Of a stretch of DNA of 64,000 nucleotides, positions 20,651 to 30,835 are shown one piece after another. Both the position numbers and the translations under genes were made by a program. Source of the DNA: Prorocentrum cordatum (lineage: Eukaryota > Sar > Dinophyceae > Prorocentrales > Prorocentraceae); assembly GCA_963575745.1 (NCBI GenBank), contig CAUYUJ010003582.1:1-64000 (forward strand), given 5' to 3'. The notes under the pieces were generated by a model that was not told the origin of the DNA, searched no databases, and was given only the letters and a program-made list of their open reading frames with translations. How positions within the stretch are numbered: the first letter of the stretch is position 1; the number at the start of each line of letters is the position of its first letter.

Positions 20651-21084
20651 TCACGCGAGGCAGCTCAGGAGCGCAGGGGAGCGCCCAGGAGATTTGAGAA
20701 TCTGGGGCCCCAGCCCCTCTTGAGCGCAGAGAACAGAGAACACACGAGAGTCTGGGGTAACTCCACTTCGTGCCTCGAGGCCCTGTGGCGGATACTGTTG
20801 GAGGGCAGTTCGCTTTTCAGAATCGGTCTCTCGCCTTAGCGCCGGGCGCACTCGTCTTAAGCGCTTGCAGCAGTCCTTTACATGTTTGGAGTAGGGCCGT
20901 TTTCACCATGAGTGATCACCTTACCCCGCCGCGCGCACTCGTGTTCAAACGTTGCATCAGCTGCTATATGGAGGCGTGGTGCTTTCGAAATAGCACTCTC
21001 GTCTTCAGCGTCGTGTGCGTTCGGTTCCAACGTTGGCCACATTCACTGGGATGGATCGGCGGCGGGCCCAGGGGGGAAATGAGA
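20651..21084. other. No recognisable gene; faint tandem similarity
   Basis: Three spaced occurrences of GC(A)CTCGTCTT-like segments (near 20846, 20935, 20995) suggest a decayed tandem of about 75-90 bp, related in wording to the inverse of 45255-45485. A 123-aa frame (20770-21141) is not recognised. Confidence 0.4.
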
Positions 21085-21235
21085 AGGAGCAGGCCTTCTC
21101 AGAAGGCCACGGGACTTCTTAGAAGTCCGGGGGACTTCTGAGAGGTCTTCTTAGCCTATCTCGAATGCAGACTGAACTTCTCAGAAGCCCTCTCAGAAGT
21201 CCGGAAACTTCTCAGAAGCCTCGGAAGCCCCTCCC
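21085..21235. repeat. Short palindromic repeats (CTTCTCAGAAG / CTTCTTAGAAG)
   Basis: At least six CTTCTNAGAAG-like palindromes within 150 bp, alternating with GTCCGGG or GCC. Confidence 0.7.
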
Positions 21236-21690
21236 CTTCTCGTTTCCCCCCCGCGCCCGCCGCCGGATGGAGAAGGGCTCCTGCTCGAGGCAGCATCGCA
21301 TGTTTTGCCCAGAAGTTTCATAACACATGTCGCAGCCGCACGGATCGCTGGCGTCGCATGTTCCAACGGAGATTTCCGTTGTGGAGGCCTCTTCGGAGTT
21401 GATGACCAGAAGCAGCCCGCCCCCACTGTACAACGGCGCTTTCTACCAAACAAATTCTTTTTCCACGCCAACCACGGTGAGAACGACTAATTACGCCCAA
21501 AAATAACGTCAATACATCTCACAACCAACCACCACCAGTTCCGTTCCGTGGTACGAGTGTTCAGTCTGACAGATAGAAGGAAGAGTCCTTGAAGAACAGC
21601 TGGGGATATCGTTAGACACCTTGCCTCAAACCCCATGATCACACCTGTCAGTCAGCATTCCCCTTTCTATCGCCAGAAAGATACAGACTG
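21236..21690. other. Unassigned stretch without gene evidence
   Basis: Mixed-composition sequence. Several short frames occur, none with recognisable domains. No repeat shared with the rest of the window was found. Confidence 0.4.
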
Positions 21691-22555
21691 ACAGGCAGGA
21701 GGAGGAGGATGAGGAGGAGGAGGAGGAGCAGGGAGGAGGAAGGAAAAGCAGGAGGAGGAGGAGGGAGAGGAGGAGGGGAACAGCGGGGGAACAGGGGGGA
21801 GGGGGGGGACAAGAGCAGACGATCCAGAGTCCGGAAACATGGAGAAGGAGTGAAGGAGTAGAGGAGGGATGAGATTAGGAGGAGTAGGAGAGAGGAGGAG
21901 GAGGAGGAGGATGATAGTCGAGAGTCGGAGGAGGAGGAGGAGGAGGAGGAGGAGGAGTTTCGAGAGAAGCAGGAGGAGGAGGAGGAGGAGGAGAGGAGGG
22001 ACAGGATGAGGGAACAGCGTGGAGGAACGTTGGAGTGGGGAAGACAGAGCAAGGAACGAGGTGCCAGTAGTCGTGACACAGTGGAGAGAGGAGAGAGGGA
22101 GGAGGAGGAGGAGGAGGAAGTAGGAGGATGAGGAGGAGGAGGAGGAAGAGGAGGAGGAGGAGATAGAGGAGGAGGAGAGTCGGAGGATGAGGAGGAGGAG
22201 GAGGTAGAGGAGAGGAGGAGAGGAGGAGGAGGAAGGAGGAGGAGTGGAGTAGGAGAGGAGTGAGGAGGAGGAGGATGAGGGGTAGGGAGAGGAGGAGGAG
22301 AGGAGGAGGAGGAGGAGGAGGAGGAGGAGGAGGGAGGAGGAGGGAGGAGGAGGAGGTCGAGGATGAGGAGGAAAGGAGGAGGAGGGAGAGAGGAGGGGAA
22401 AACGGGAGGAACAGGGGGTAGGGGGAGAACAAGCGCAGGACGATAGCCAGAGTCGTGAAAAACATGAGGAGGAGAGGGAGAGGAATGAGAGGAGGAGGAG
22501 GAGGAGGAGTGAGGAGGATGAGGAGAGAGGAGCGAGGAGGAGGAGAGGCATCCGG
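21690..22555. repeat. Long (GAG)n polypurine field
   Basis: About 860 bp of GGA/GAG triplets on the + strand with sparse GTAG, ATG and CGAG interruptions. The short segment GGGGGAACAAGAGCAGACGA…CAGAGTC…GAAAACATG occurs twice in variant form (about 21800-21845 and 22420-22465), so the field contains an internal duplication. Confidence 0.9.
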
Positions 22556-22752
22556 CCTCCTCCCCGCCGACCTCCTCTTCCTCCTCCTCCTGGTCCTCCT
22601 GGTCCTCCTGGTTCCTTCTTGGCCGCCGCCCTCCTGGATGCCGGGCCGGCAGCAGCTACCTTCCCCCTTTTGCTGAGGCAGCGGACGAGCCCGCGGGCCA
22701 GGACCTCCCGCCCCGCATCCCTTGGACCGCGCCTTCGGCGCCGCCCCCCAGG

Positions 22753-22900
22753 CAGTGGGAAGTTCCGGGTTCGATGGAGGGCGGTTGCTCGATCAACAGG
22801 AACTTTAAACGTACGCTCGCCGCTCCCACGCGGGTTGATGGATTTTGGTTGCTTAGGGATCGCAGGATGGTTGATTCAGTGCAGCTTGCATTGCCCTACA
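22753..22900 (+). repeat. Direct repeat D, copy 1 (about 148 bp)
   Basis: CAGTGGGAAGTTCCGGGTTC, GATGGAGGGCGGTTGCTCGA, TTTAAACGTACGCTCGCCGC and TTAGGGATCGCAGGATGGTT. Nearly identical to 23111-23260, 358 bp downstream. GTTCCGGGTTCGAT resembles a tRNA B box, but no A box or cloverleaf was found. Confidence 0.85.
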
Positions 22901-23110
22901 TTCGGGGGAGCGTAAGACCCGGGTTTGCCAGGACTCGGTCTCGCCATCGTTTTTTGACGACCGCGATTCGGATTTTGACGAGGAGGAGTTTTGTGGGATG
23001 TCTGCAGCGGGAGGCCTCGTCAAAATGCAGGCTCGGCCTCGTCATTTTTTTGACGACCTCGTCGGGGATTTCCGAGTCCCCCGTACCCAGGTCTTACGTC
23101 TCCCCGAAGG

Positions 23111-23260
23111 CAGTGGGAAGTTCCGGGTTCGATGGAGGGCGGTTGCTCGACCAATGTGAACTTTAAACGTACGCTCGCCGCTCCCACGCGGGTTAATGGA
23201 TGTTGGTTGCTTAGGGATCGCAGGATGGTTGATTCAGTACAGCTGGCATTGCCCTGCATG
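23111..23260 (+). repeat. Direct repeat D, copy 2
   Basis: Same 148-bp unit as 22753-22900 with about a dozen differences. AGTGGGAAGTTCCGGGTTCG appears a third time alone near 23306. The spacer holds the hairpin CGTCATTTTTTTGACG (near 23039). Confidence 0.85.
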
Positions 23261-23511
23261 TGCGACAGAAGGAAGGACGCATGTACAATGTCAGGGAAAA
23301 AAACAGTGGGAAGTTCCGGGTTCGAGGTTCGAGGTTTTTGGACGTGTTCGCTCTTACTCGGCGGTTTTCCAGCCTCGGGATGCTTGCCAGCAGCTGTGCC
23401 TCGTCCAGGGGTGCTCAGATCGTCCCGAACGGGCGCCGGAGACCCGAGTTATGCACCGAAAGCCACATTCTGCGGCGCGCCCGGTGGAGGGTGCGCATTC
23501 GAGGTTGCGTA

Positions 23512-23690
23512 CAGTGGAGACCCATGCCAAGAGACACCCTGCTTGCCTCCAGGGTGCCCTTTGTTTCTTGGGTTTCGATGGTTTTGCGATGGAAAGCGTG
23601 ACGTCCCTGCACCAAAAATCCATGGACTTTCTATACCTGGGCTTCCCAGATCGGGTCGGAGTAGATGGGGTGGGAAGATCGTGCCGCATC
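23512..23690 (+). repeat. Dispersed repeat family F3, uninterrupted copy
   Basis: ACAGTGGAGACCCATGCCAA runs directly into ACACCCTGCTTGCCTCCAGG and TTTCTTGGGTTTCGATGG. The left part matches 54359-54380 and the right part matches 60265-60310, so this copy looks like an unoccupied version of the locus that holds the 54605 LINE. It ends in GTAGATGGGG (23661-23670), the TA-plus-terminus of the foldback family at 52170. Confidence 0.75.
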
Positions 23691-24430
23691 GCCCATGCAT
23701 CGCCGATGCGGCTCGGGTGCAGAAACAGGGACAAACATCCTCTCTAGAGCACGAGCTCGCCATCAAAAAGAGCGAATATCATATGTAGTCTGTATCGGGA
23801 GCAGCTGAACAGTCTTGAGCATGCGACAGCCGCCTTCAAATATGCCCGTGACCTTCAGGATGCCGCTCTGAGTGGGGGCGTGAAGAGTACAAGCAACTTG
23901 GGTCCGAGACCAGTGCGTCGAGATTCAGCGAAAACAGTTGCCGCCGCAGTCAACGTGCTCTCAGTGCCGGTCGTTGTCTACTTGCGCGTGCTTTGTCATA
24001 TGGGAGAAGACGAGATCTTGGTTTTAGAATTCAATTCGGTACCAGCTGATATTTGGATTGGTTCGTATTTCCGTTGTCTTGCATCAGATTTCTGCTCTGG
24101 CTAGGGTCCGGAAGTGTCGATTTCAGAAGCTTTTTATGCGTGGCAAATCCCACTTGCTGTGTGATTGAATTCCATATGCGGGGAAATCCTCGTTTGATAT
24201 GATCCTGTGTTTGTCTGAAGCCGCCCTTCCCTGCTTTCCTCTGCCCCTGAGCTCGGCTCTTTGGGGCCCCCGGTTGTCTTCACTATTTCGCTCTTTCGGC
24301 TTCCCGCTTGCAGGCGAGAGTCGTTCCAGCCAGTGTGCCTCTCTGAAGCGCGCCTGATTGGAACACTCTGCGCATCTTTCACCTTCTCACGCACTCAGTC
24401 ACGCCGAGACGGTCTGGACCCGAGAGTCGC
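23691..24430. other. Unassigned moderate-GC stretch
   Basis: Less repetitive than its surroundings, with balanced composition. No frame over 90 aa has recognisable features and no splice-supported gene can be proposed. It could hold exon fragments. Confidence 0.4.
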
Positions 24431-24439
24431 TTCTGATGA

Positions 24440-24760
24440 CCGTGTCAAGTACAGTCGTCGTCGAGATCGAGGTCGTCGTCGTTGTCGTCGTCGAGTCGTC
24501 GAGGTCGTTGAGGCCATCGAGGTCGTCGAGGTCGTCGAGGTTGTAGGAGCGAACATCCATGAGGGTTTTCGCAGTTTTCGGCCTGCTGAGGCCCGTATCG
24601 GAAATTGTTCGGATATGAAACACCGCCAAAGGGGGCCATGGGAGGGGTCAAAGAACGTGTTCCGTTGTCATTTTTGTCGGGTCGGCGTCGGCGTTATCGT
24701 CGTCGTCGAGGTCGTCGTTGTCGTCGACATCGGCACCGACGTCCTCCGCCTTCTCCTTGC
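24440..24760. repeat. (GTC)n / (GAGGTCGTC)n microsatellite
   Basis: CGTCGTCGAGATCGAGGTCG-type runs at about 24450-24545 and 24685-24745, separated by about 140 bp of non-repetitive sequence. Confidence 0.85.
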
Positions 24761-24894
24761 GGCAGCCGTGATCGCCGTCTTCGTTCCTTCTCTTCGCCGT
24801 CGTCCTCATGGCCCTTGTTTTCGTCCTTCTTCCCCCTCAAGCGCCAACTCGGCTGAGTAGGGGGAGAAGGAGGGTGAGGCTGGTGCCAGTGTCG

Positions 24895-25021
24895 ACGACG
24901 ACGATGACGATGATGATGATTTTGATGAGGATGATGAGGATGATGACGATGACGATGACGATGCCGATGATGATGATGATGATGATGATGATGTTGATGA
25001 TGTTGTTCATGATGATGATGA

Positions 25022-25067
<46 letters not shown>

Positions 25068-25620
25068 TTGATGCTGATGATGATGATGATGGTGATGATG
25101 ATGGTGCTGGTGATGTTGATGATGATGTTGTTGGTGATGGTGAAGGTGTTAGGGATTAGGATGATGACGATGATCATAATGATGACGATGCTGCTGATGA
25201 TGATGCCGGTGATGATGATCGTGATGATGATGCTGGTGATGATGTTGCTGATGATGACGATGCTGATGATGCTGATGAAGATGACGATGATGGTGATACT
25301 GATGGTGGTGATGATGGTGATGATGATGCTGCTGCTGCCGATAATAATGATGCTGATGCTGATGATGATGACGATGATGCTGCTGATGATGGTGATGATG
25401 CTGATGATGATGATGATGATGAGGATAACGATGATGTGCAAGGCTATGTGGATGAGGACATGGATGCTGATGTTGAACGATACTGATGATTATTATGATG
25501 CGGATGTTGCTGCAACTGATGATGATTATGGTGCCGCTGATGATGCTGATGATTATGGCGATGATGAAGCCTGGAATGGTGACGATGGTGATGGTAATGG
25601 TGATGGTGGGGATGTTAAAG
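24895..25620. repeat. (GAT)n microsatellite field
   Basis: About 720 bp of GATGAT triplets with GCT, GTG and CGA interruptions on the + strand. Reading frames are low-complexity Met/Ile/His. Confidence 0.95.
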
Positions 25621-26224
25621 AGGAGGACGTGGAGGAGCAGGAGGAAGAGGAACATGAGGTTGATCATGAGGATGACGAGCAAGAGTATGGTAGTGGTGGC
25701 AAGAGGAGGACGAAGTGGAGGAGGAGGAAGGAGGGAATGAAAGAAGGAGGTGGTCCGCACGGGGTATGCCAGGACCGCATGTCTAGCCCCGTGTTCGTCC
25801 ATGCCAAGCCCGAGGTGTTCCTCAACGACACGGTCAGCGATCGCTTGACCTTTTTTCCTTTTGCTGGTCCCCCTCTTCGTCCTCTCATCTCCTCTCGTCT
25901 CTCCCTCCAAGCCTGGCCGTGACTGGACGATCACGCTGTCTGGGAGCGACTCAGGGAGGGGGGTGTACAGTAGCATGATAGCATGATGACTGTAGAAGCA
26001 TGATGATAGCATGCGTTCCTGATGGTAGAAAGAGCGCGTTCTGTGGTCGCTTGGAGGGGGGGTTTGGACTGGACCCCCCCCCTTTCCGGTGGCGGAGGGG
26101 GGGGGGGGTCGAACCTCCCTCCCCCACCTCTCCTCTCATCCTCTCCTCGGCTGGCGGCGGCGGCGGGGACGACGGTTTCCTTTTCTGGGCCGGCGCCGGC
26201 GCCTGCGGCGGCGGGCGGCGGCGG
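25621..26224. other. Mixed low-complexity, no gene
   Basis: GAG-rich at the start, C/G-homopolymer-rich near 26075-26110. AGCATGATAGCATGATGACT-type short repeats lie at 25972-26010. No supported coding sequence. Confidence 0.5.
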
Positions 26225-26339
26225 CGGGCAGGGTGGTGGTGGCGGGTTGTGGTGGTGGTGGTGGCGGTGGTGGTGGTGGCGGTGGTGGTGGTTGTGGTGG
26301 TGGTGGTGTGGTAGTTTGTGGGTGTCGTTGTTGTTGTTG

Positions 26340-26422
<83 letters not shown>

Positions 26423-26434
26423 GTTGTTGTTGAA
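26225..26434. repeat. (GGT)n - (GTT)n - (GCT)n - (GTT)n microsatellite
   Basis: GGT/GGC triplets (26228-26310), then GTT, then about 11 GCT (26346-26379), then GTT again (26380-26430). The distal GTT run abuts AT-rich module B exactly as at 40616 and 41538. Confidence 0.95.
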
Positions 26435-27085
26435 CATTATTCCTTCTAAAGAATTATTATTGTTGGGACCCCTGGTGCGCGACCTCTGCGCCGCGCCTAG
26501 GCCGCAGCTACATTTTCATCATTTTTTCGCGAAAGCTTCAGAAAAGTGGATGAGCTCCGGATCCGGTTTTTTGTTGACGCTCGTTTTCCCTTGCAAAAAA
26601 CAATAGAAAATGAAAATTCTTGTTTTTACTTGATCAAATTGCAAGAATCCCTTGCAAAAAATAAGGTAAAGTGGACATTCGTGCGCGCAAGACGAAATCC
26701 TTCCAAAACCTTAGGTTTCGTAGCGATTTTAACATAAAAACATCAAAAACCCAATGGTTTTCTCAGAAAAAATTGTCAAAATGTCCTTCCGCGCGCTCTT
26801 GCGGATTCCTAGGAAACCCACCAGATTTTAAACATTTCTGTTAAAAGGGCCTTTGCGAGGAACCTTTTCAGGTGCTTCGACCTTCTGCAACAACGGTTGC
26901 GAGCCTACGAGGGCCACCATCCCTTGCAAAAAATGACACGAAGTGCACATGCGCGCGGCCGCCGCGCGCGCGTGCCGAAATCCTGCCAAACATAATGTGA
27001 TTTCAATAATTTCAAGATGCGATGTTCCGAAAACATATGCAAACGCAAGACTTTCTCATCCGAAAAATATCAAAATCCACCCGCG
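26435..27085 (+). repeat. AT-rich dispersed module B, copy 1
   Basis: Starts AACATTATTCCTTCTAAAGA and holds CTAGGCCGCAGCTACATTTT, CCCTTGCAAAAAATAAGGTA, AAGTGGACATTCGTGCGCGC and GCGCGCTCTTGCGGATTC. Copies follow (GTT)n at 40636-41300 and 41615-42180. CCCTTGCAAAAAAT…AAGTG.ACAT…CGAAATCC recurs inside the module about 280 bp later, so it is itself a decayed dimer. Confidence 0.9.
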
Positions 27086-27440
27086 GGCTCTTCATCAATC
27101 TTTAAAACCCAAGATGGCCCCAAGAGGCGCTCAAGATGGCCCCAAGAGGCGCCCATGAGGCCGCAAGAGGCGCCCAAGATGGTCCCAAGAGGCCCCAAGA
27201 GGACTCCAAGAGGCCCCCAAGAGGTTCCAAAGAGGCTCCAAGTTGGCTCCAAGAGGCCCCCAAGATGGCCCCAGGAGGCGTCCAAGCGGCTCCAAGAGTC
27301 CTCCGGGAGGATCCAATAAGCCCCCAAGAGGCCCCAACATGCTTTCAAGAAGCCCCCCAAAGCCTCTCAAGAGGACCCCATGCGGCGCCAGGAGGCTTCC
27401 CCCCTTCCCCAAGAGGACCCCCAGCGGCCCCAGGAGGCTT
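27086..27440 (-). repeat. GGCCGTCTTGG-type array in inverted orientation
   Basis: CCAAGATGGCCCCAAGAGGC and CCAAGAGGCGCCCAAGATGG are reverse complements of the units in 10740-20650. Confidence 0.85.
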
Positions 27441-27463
27441 CCCCCCTTCCTCTCACGCTCATA

Positions 27464-27485
27464 TCCGTAGCCATCTCGGATCAAG
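27464..27485 (+). other. Relic of the dinoflagellate spliced leader
   Basis: The 22 bases match DinoSL at 18 of the 21 fixed positions: CCGTAGCCAT is perfect, then T-to-C, T-to-C and C-to-A changes, ending TCAAG. It lies 22 bp before the ATG of the gene copy at 27508. A random match this good is unlikely in a window this size (rough estimate about 1 in 1000). Confidence 0.8.
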
Positions 27486-27507
27486 GTATCGCCTGTGTTC
27501 TTGGATC

Positions 27508-28650
27508 ATGGCTTTGACGGCGAAAGACCTTCACGAGCAGTATGGCGCAGAGCTGTCCCGGCCTCCCTTGGCCGACTGCGAGAGTGCGTATTATTTGCAT
27601 CAGGCGCTCGCGGCAAAGGGTATCAATGCCAGTCACCAGGCGTGCAAGACTTGGTGGGCTAAGTATCGGGTTGTGACTGGCAAGGTCAGTATTTCTAGCG
27701 CCAAGGAGCTGGAGGAGCAGCACGGGTCTGCCATCCGCCACCTGGGCATCGAGTATAATACCGCTTACAAATTATGCCGGGCGCTCCGACAGTTGGATCC
27801 ACCACTGTATGTGCCAGATAGGGTCGCAACGGCGTGGCTACTGCAGTATTCATCGAAAGACACGCTTGTCCAAGTGCAGAACGCTGGCCATCTGGAGAGC
27901 TGGTATGGAGAACGTATTCGCAAAGACATGCCCGAGGGGACCACTGACGGGGCCGTCTTGAAGCAGTGGCTCCTTGGACATTTATCTGTATCTGCTAACG
28001 CCAGGGTATGCCAGAAGTGGCTCAGCACGGAGTGGGGCGCCAAGGGGGCACTCTACACTGCCCAAGCCGTGTATGGACGTCCACCCGGGCCAGTGGGTGT
28101 ATAGCAGTATGCGGTATTTGCTCGGTCAGCTCGCTATTCCCATTCATGCGGAGATCGTATCCGGCCTCTCCTACAGGGCCCTCGCCACCTTGGACGTATT
28201 CATTGCGTATCACGCGGCCTTCATGGGTACGGACCCGCAGAAAATGGCCATTTGGAACGTATCCCCTGAGGTCGGCCCAGAGATGAAGTATCCGCGTCAA
28301 GACCAGCGGTGGTGGTTGCCCGTATGGCGGTCTTTTGGTCGGAGCGACGAGTATCCGAACATGCTTGATTACCCGGCCTTGCCACCGCAGGTCCACAACG
28401 TGCTCGCGTTAGCACTGCCGTATGCAAGCCCCGGCTCTCTCGCCAGCAGGCGCATCGGCAATATCATTGGGCATTTGGGAGCGCACGGGTATCAGCCAGG
28501 CCCGCGCCTGCATCAGCCAGGCAGCCATGTACCCGAGCGCCTTTGCGACGTCGCAGACGACGAGTCGCCTTAGTATGCTTCTGGGTGAGTATACTCCTAC
28601 GTGTGACTGGACCTGTTTGCGAAAGCAGGAGAAAGTATGGCACCCCTTTG
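27508..28650 (+). pseudogene. Leader-headed gene retrocopy with internal ~60-aa repeats, frameshifted
   Basis: ATG at 27508 opens about 180 residues with genuine protein character. They form three related blocks, each starting with a Leu-x3-[YH]-G-x2-[IL] signature (LHEQYGAEL, LEEQHGSAI, LESWYGERI) and ending in a Trp-containing segment (CKTWWAKYR, VATAWLLQYS, CQKWLSTEWG). After about 28050 the sense frame shifts to frame 2 (HPGQWVYSSMRYLLGQLAIP…) until about 28490, then to frame 3 (SQARACISQAAMYPSAF…CDWTCLRKQEKVW) to about 28650. There are no introns, and a leader relic stands 22 bp upstream, so it looks like a retroposed trans-spliced mRNA that has decayed. I do not recognise the family; the function is unknown. 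Confidence 0.7.
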
Positions 28651-29340
28651 TGTCCAGAGCCGCGCCGTCTGCGTTATTCCTTTCTCGCTTCTCTCCTTTC
28701 CTCCTTGTCAGGCGTTGCGCCCACCAGGAAACAAAACGAGGGCCTCGACAAATTTGTTTTTGCATTTTTTCATGTATTTATTGGTGGCGTCAAACGCGGT
28801 CGTCGCCGATCGCTTGCCCTGATTTAGCGATTTCGGTCGACGGAGGCACGCGAATCGCGCGAGTTTCCTTCTCGTAACTGCTTCTGCCGTGTGCCGCGTT
28901 TTCATGGCGCACGTGCCGCGCCTTGCCCTTTCAGATTCAATCGCTCGTACTAGTGCGCGGGCCGCACGCAGGCCGCAGTCCACGCGCGCTTGCGCGGCGC
29001 ACCGCAGCGCGCTTCGAAACGATGTTGGGCACAATGGCATTTTTAGCGCAACGCCGCGAAATTGTTAGCCACCTCGCGCGGGTGATGCCGAACGCACGCG
29101 TGTCCCACCGCATGTGCGCCGCCGGAGCTAATTTTCCGATTTCGGTCGTGAAGAGTATCGCGGGCGTGTGTCAGGCGCCTTTGACGCGCCATGTAGGCCC
29201 GCGCCGTGCGCGCCCACGCATCATGTCAGAAACATATCATCTTACTACTTCCGCGTAATGCAGCGCGTGCGTTGCAACGCTGTTAGCCAAGGGCGCTGGT
29301 GCGTCGCCGAAAACCACAGCCAGGTTCCCTTGGCAGGAGG
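28651..29340. other. GC-rich stretch without recognisable gene
   Basis: Rich in CGCGC-type words. Could include 3' UTR of the retrocopy at the start. No domain, RNA gene or shared repeat was found. Confidence 0.4.
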
Positions 29341-29535
29341 ACTGGTGGGGTCGCTCATTTTCACCACCCTAAGGGGAGCCGCCAATGGTTCTCTCACGGT
29401 CCCGTTCGCAACCGTTTTGTGGGGATGTCTCAAGCGTCGTGCTTGCTTTCTGTCCCAGCATCCTTCGCTCTCGGAGTAGATTTGGAGGATGTCTCGAGCG
29501 AGGCGCTCCATTTCACCCCCCCAGGTGGGCCAGAT
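29341..29535 (-). repeat. 152-nt repeat (R152), inverted single copy
   Basis: Reverse complement carries GCGCCTCGCTCGAGACATCC, TCCAAATCTACTCC, GAAAGCAAGCACGACGCTTG and ACAAAACGGTTGCGAACGGG, the R152 landmarks at 30385 and 31985. Confidence 0.85.
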
Positions 29536-29589
29536 TTTGAGGATGTCTCGATCGGTGGCCAGACTCGTGGGCGCTGGTTTTCCTGGGGA

Positions 29590-29842
29590 TGCCACAGGAG
29601 GCTCCAACAGGTTCCAAGAGGCCCCAGGAGACCACATGAGGTCCCAGGATGAATCAGGATGCCACAGAAAGACCCAAGAGGCCACAGGATGCCCCAAGAG
29701 GCTCTAGGAGGCCCCAGGAAGCTCCTGGAGGCTTCAGGAAGCCACAGGAGGCCCCAGGAGGCCAGAGGAAGCGCCAGGAGGTCTCCGGAGGGCAACAGGA
29801 GGCCCCGAGAGGCCCCAGGAGCAGGAGGCCTCAGAAGGCAAC
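29590..29842. repeat. Degenerate AGGAGGCCCC minisatellite
   Basis: GCCACAGGAGGCTCC, GAGGCCCCAGGAG and GGAGGCCCCAGGAGGCC units of about 9-12 nt. A second patch lies at 30090-30210. Confidence 0.8.
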
Positions 29843-30090
29843 AGGGGTGGGTCCAATCCCATGTGTTTTACGTATGCTCTCATATATTGGGCCTCACCTG
29901 GGGTTATACGTATGTTTTTATAGATGGTCCATATCCTGTGTACTTATGTTCCTATAGGGCCTCTCCTAGGGCACGACTCCTTGGTGTTGCACGCGTGTTC
30001 CTATAGATTGCCCCTTTTTTCTGCGGCTCCAAGTCGCAATGTTTTATGTGCGACTGTTGCTATAGATTGGGCCTCTCCTCGGGCACGAAT
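29843..30090. repeat. About 62-nt tandem repeat, 4 units
   Basis: CCTATAGA/TATAGATTGG starts (near 29890, 29956, 30000, 30060) alternate with GGGCCTCTCCTAGGGCACGA and TGTTTTACGTATG-like segments. Confidence 0.7.
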
Positions 30091-30384
30091 CCTCCCTAGG
30101 AGGTCCCAGGAGGCCCCAGGGGGCCCAAAGAGGCTCCTGGAGGCCCCAAGAAGCCCCAGTAGGTCCCCAGGAGGCCCCAGGAGGCCCCAGGAGGACCCAG
30201 GGTCATGCGCAGAGACGCGCTCGTACTACTGAGGCTCATTCACACTCCAATTGATTCTCAGTTAGATTCATGACCAGACCGTCACAATTGAAACCCGTTT
30301 ATACTCGAAAGTTTTTGCACCTAGATTCTCACGGCGGACAGGTCCATGGGAATAAATGCGCATATGGGGAGCCCCACGCAGTGA

Positions 30385-30835
30385 ATATTTGAATCCCCTT
30401 AGGGGGGTGACAATGAGCGCCTCGCTCGAGACATCCTCCAAATCTGCTCCGGAAGCGAATGATGTTGGGACAACTAACAGGCAAACCCGCTTGAGACATC
30501 CCCACAAAACGGCCGCGAACGGGACCGTGAGATAACCCCTCGGCGGCTCCTTAGGGACGTGAGAATGAGCGCCTCGCTCTAGACATCCTCCGAATCTGCT
30601 CCGAAAGCGAAGGATGTTGGAACAGAAAACAGGCAAGCCGCTGGAGACATCCCCACAAAACGGCCGCGAAGGGGACCGTGAGATAACCATTGGCTGCTCC
30701 CGTAAGGGGGGTGAAAATTAGCGCCTCGCTCGAGACATCCTCTAAATCAGCTCCGATAGCGAAATATGCTGGGACAGAAAACAAGCAAACCGCTTGAGGC
30801 ATCCCCACGAAACGACCGCGAACGGGGCGCGCGTG
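30385..30835 (+). repeat. 152-nt tandem array (R152), 3 units
   Basis: GAGCGCCTCGCTCGAGACAT recurs at 30415, 30567 and 30719 (152 bp each). The unit holds CCTCCAAATCTGCTCC, GATGTTGGGACA, GGCAAACCGCTTGAGACATC, CCCCACAAAACGGCCGCGAA and GGGACCGTGAGATAACC. Confidence 0.95.

Noticed and set aside
22753-22790. tRNA gene suggested by GTTCCGGGTTCGAT
   Set aside because: No acceptor stem, anticodon arm or A box can be folded around it.
24895-25620. Met/Ile/His-rich frames in (GAT)n
   Set aside because: Pure microsatellite translation with no domain content.
27464-27500. SL RNA gene (leader followed by GGTATC, resembling a GT donor)
   Set aside because: The leader has three changes, no SL RNA intron or tandem cluster follows, and an ATG with coding sequence starts 22 bp later; a relic on a retrocopy fits better.
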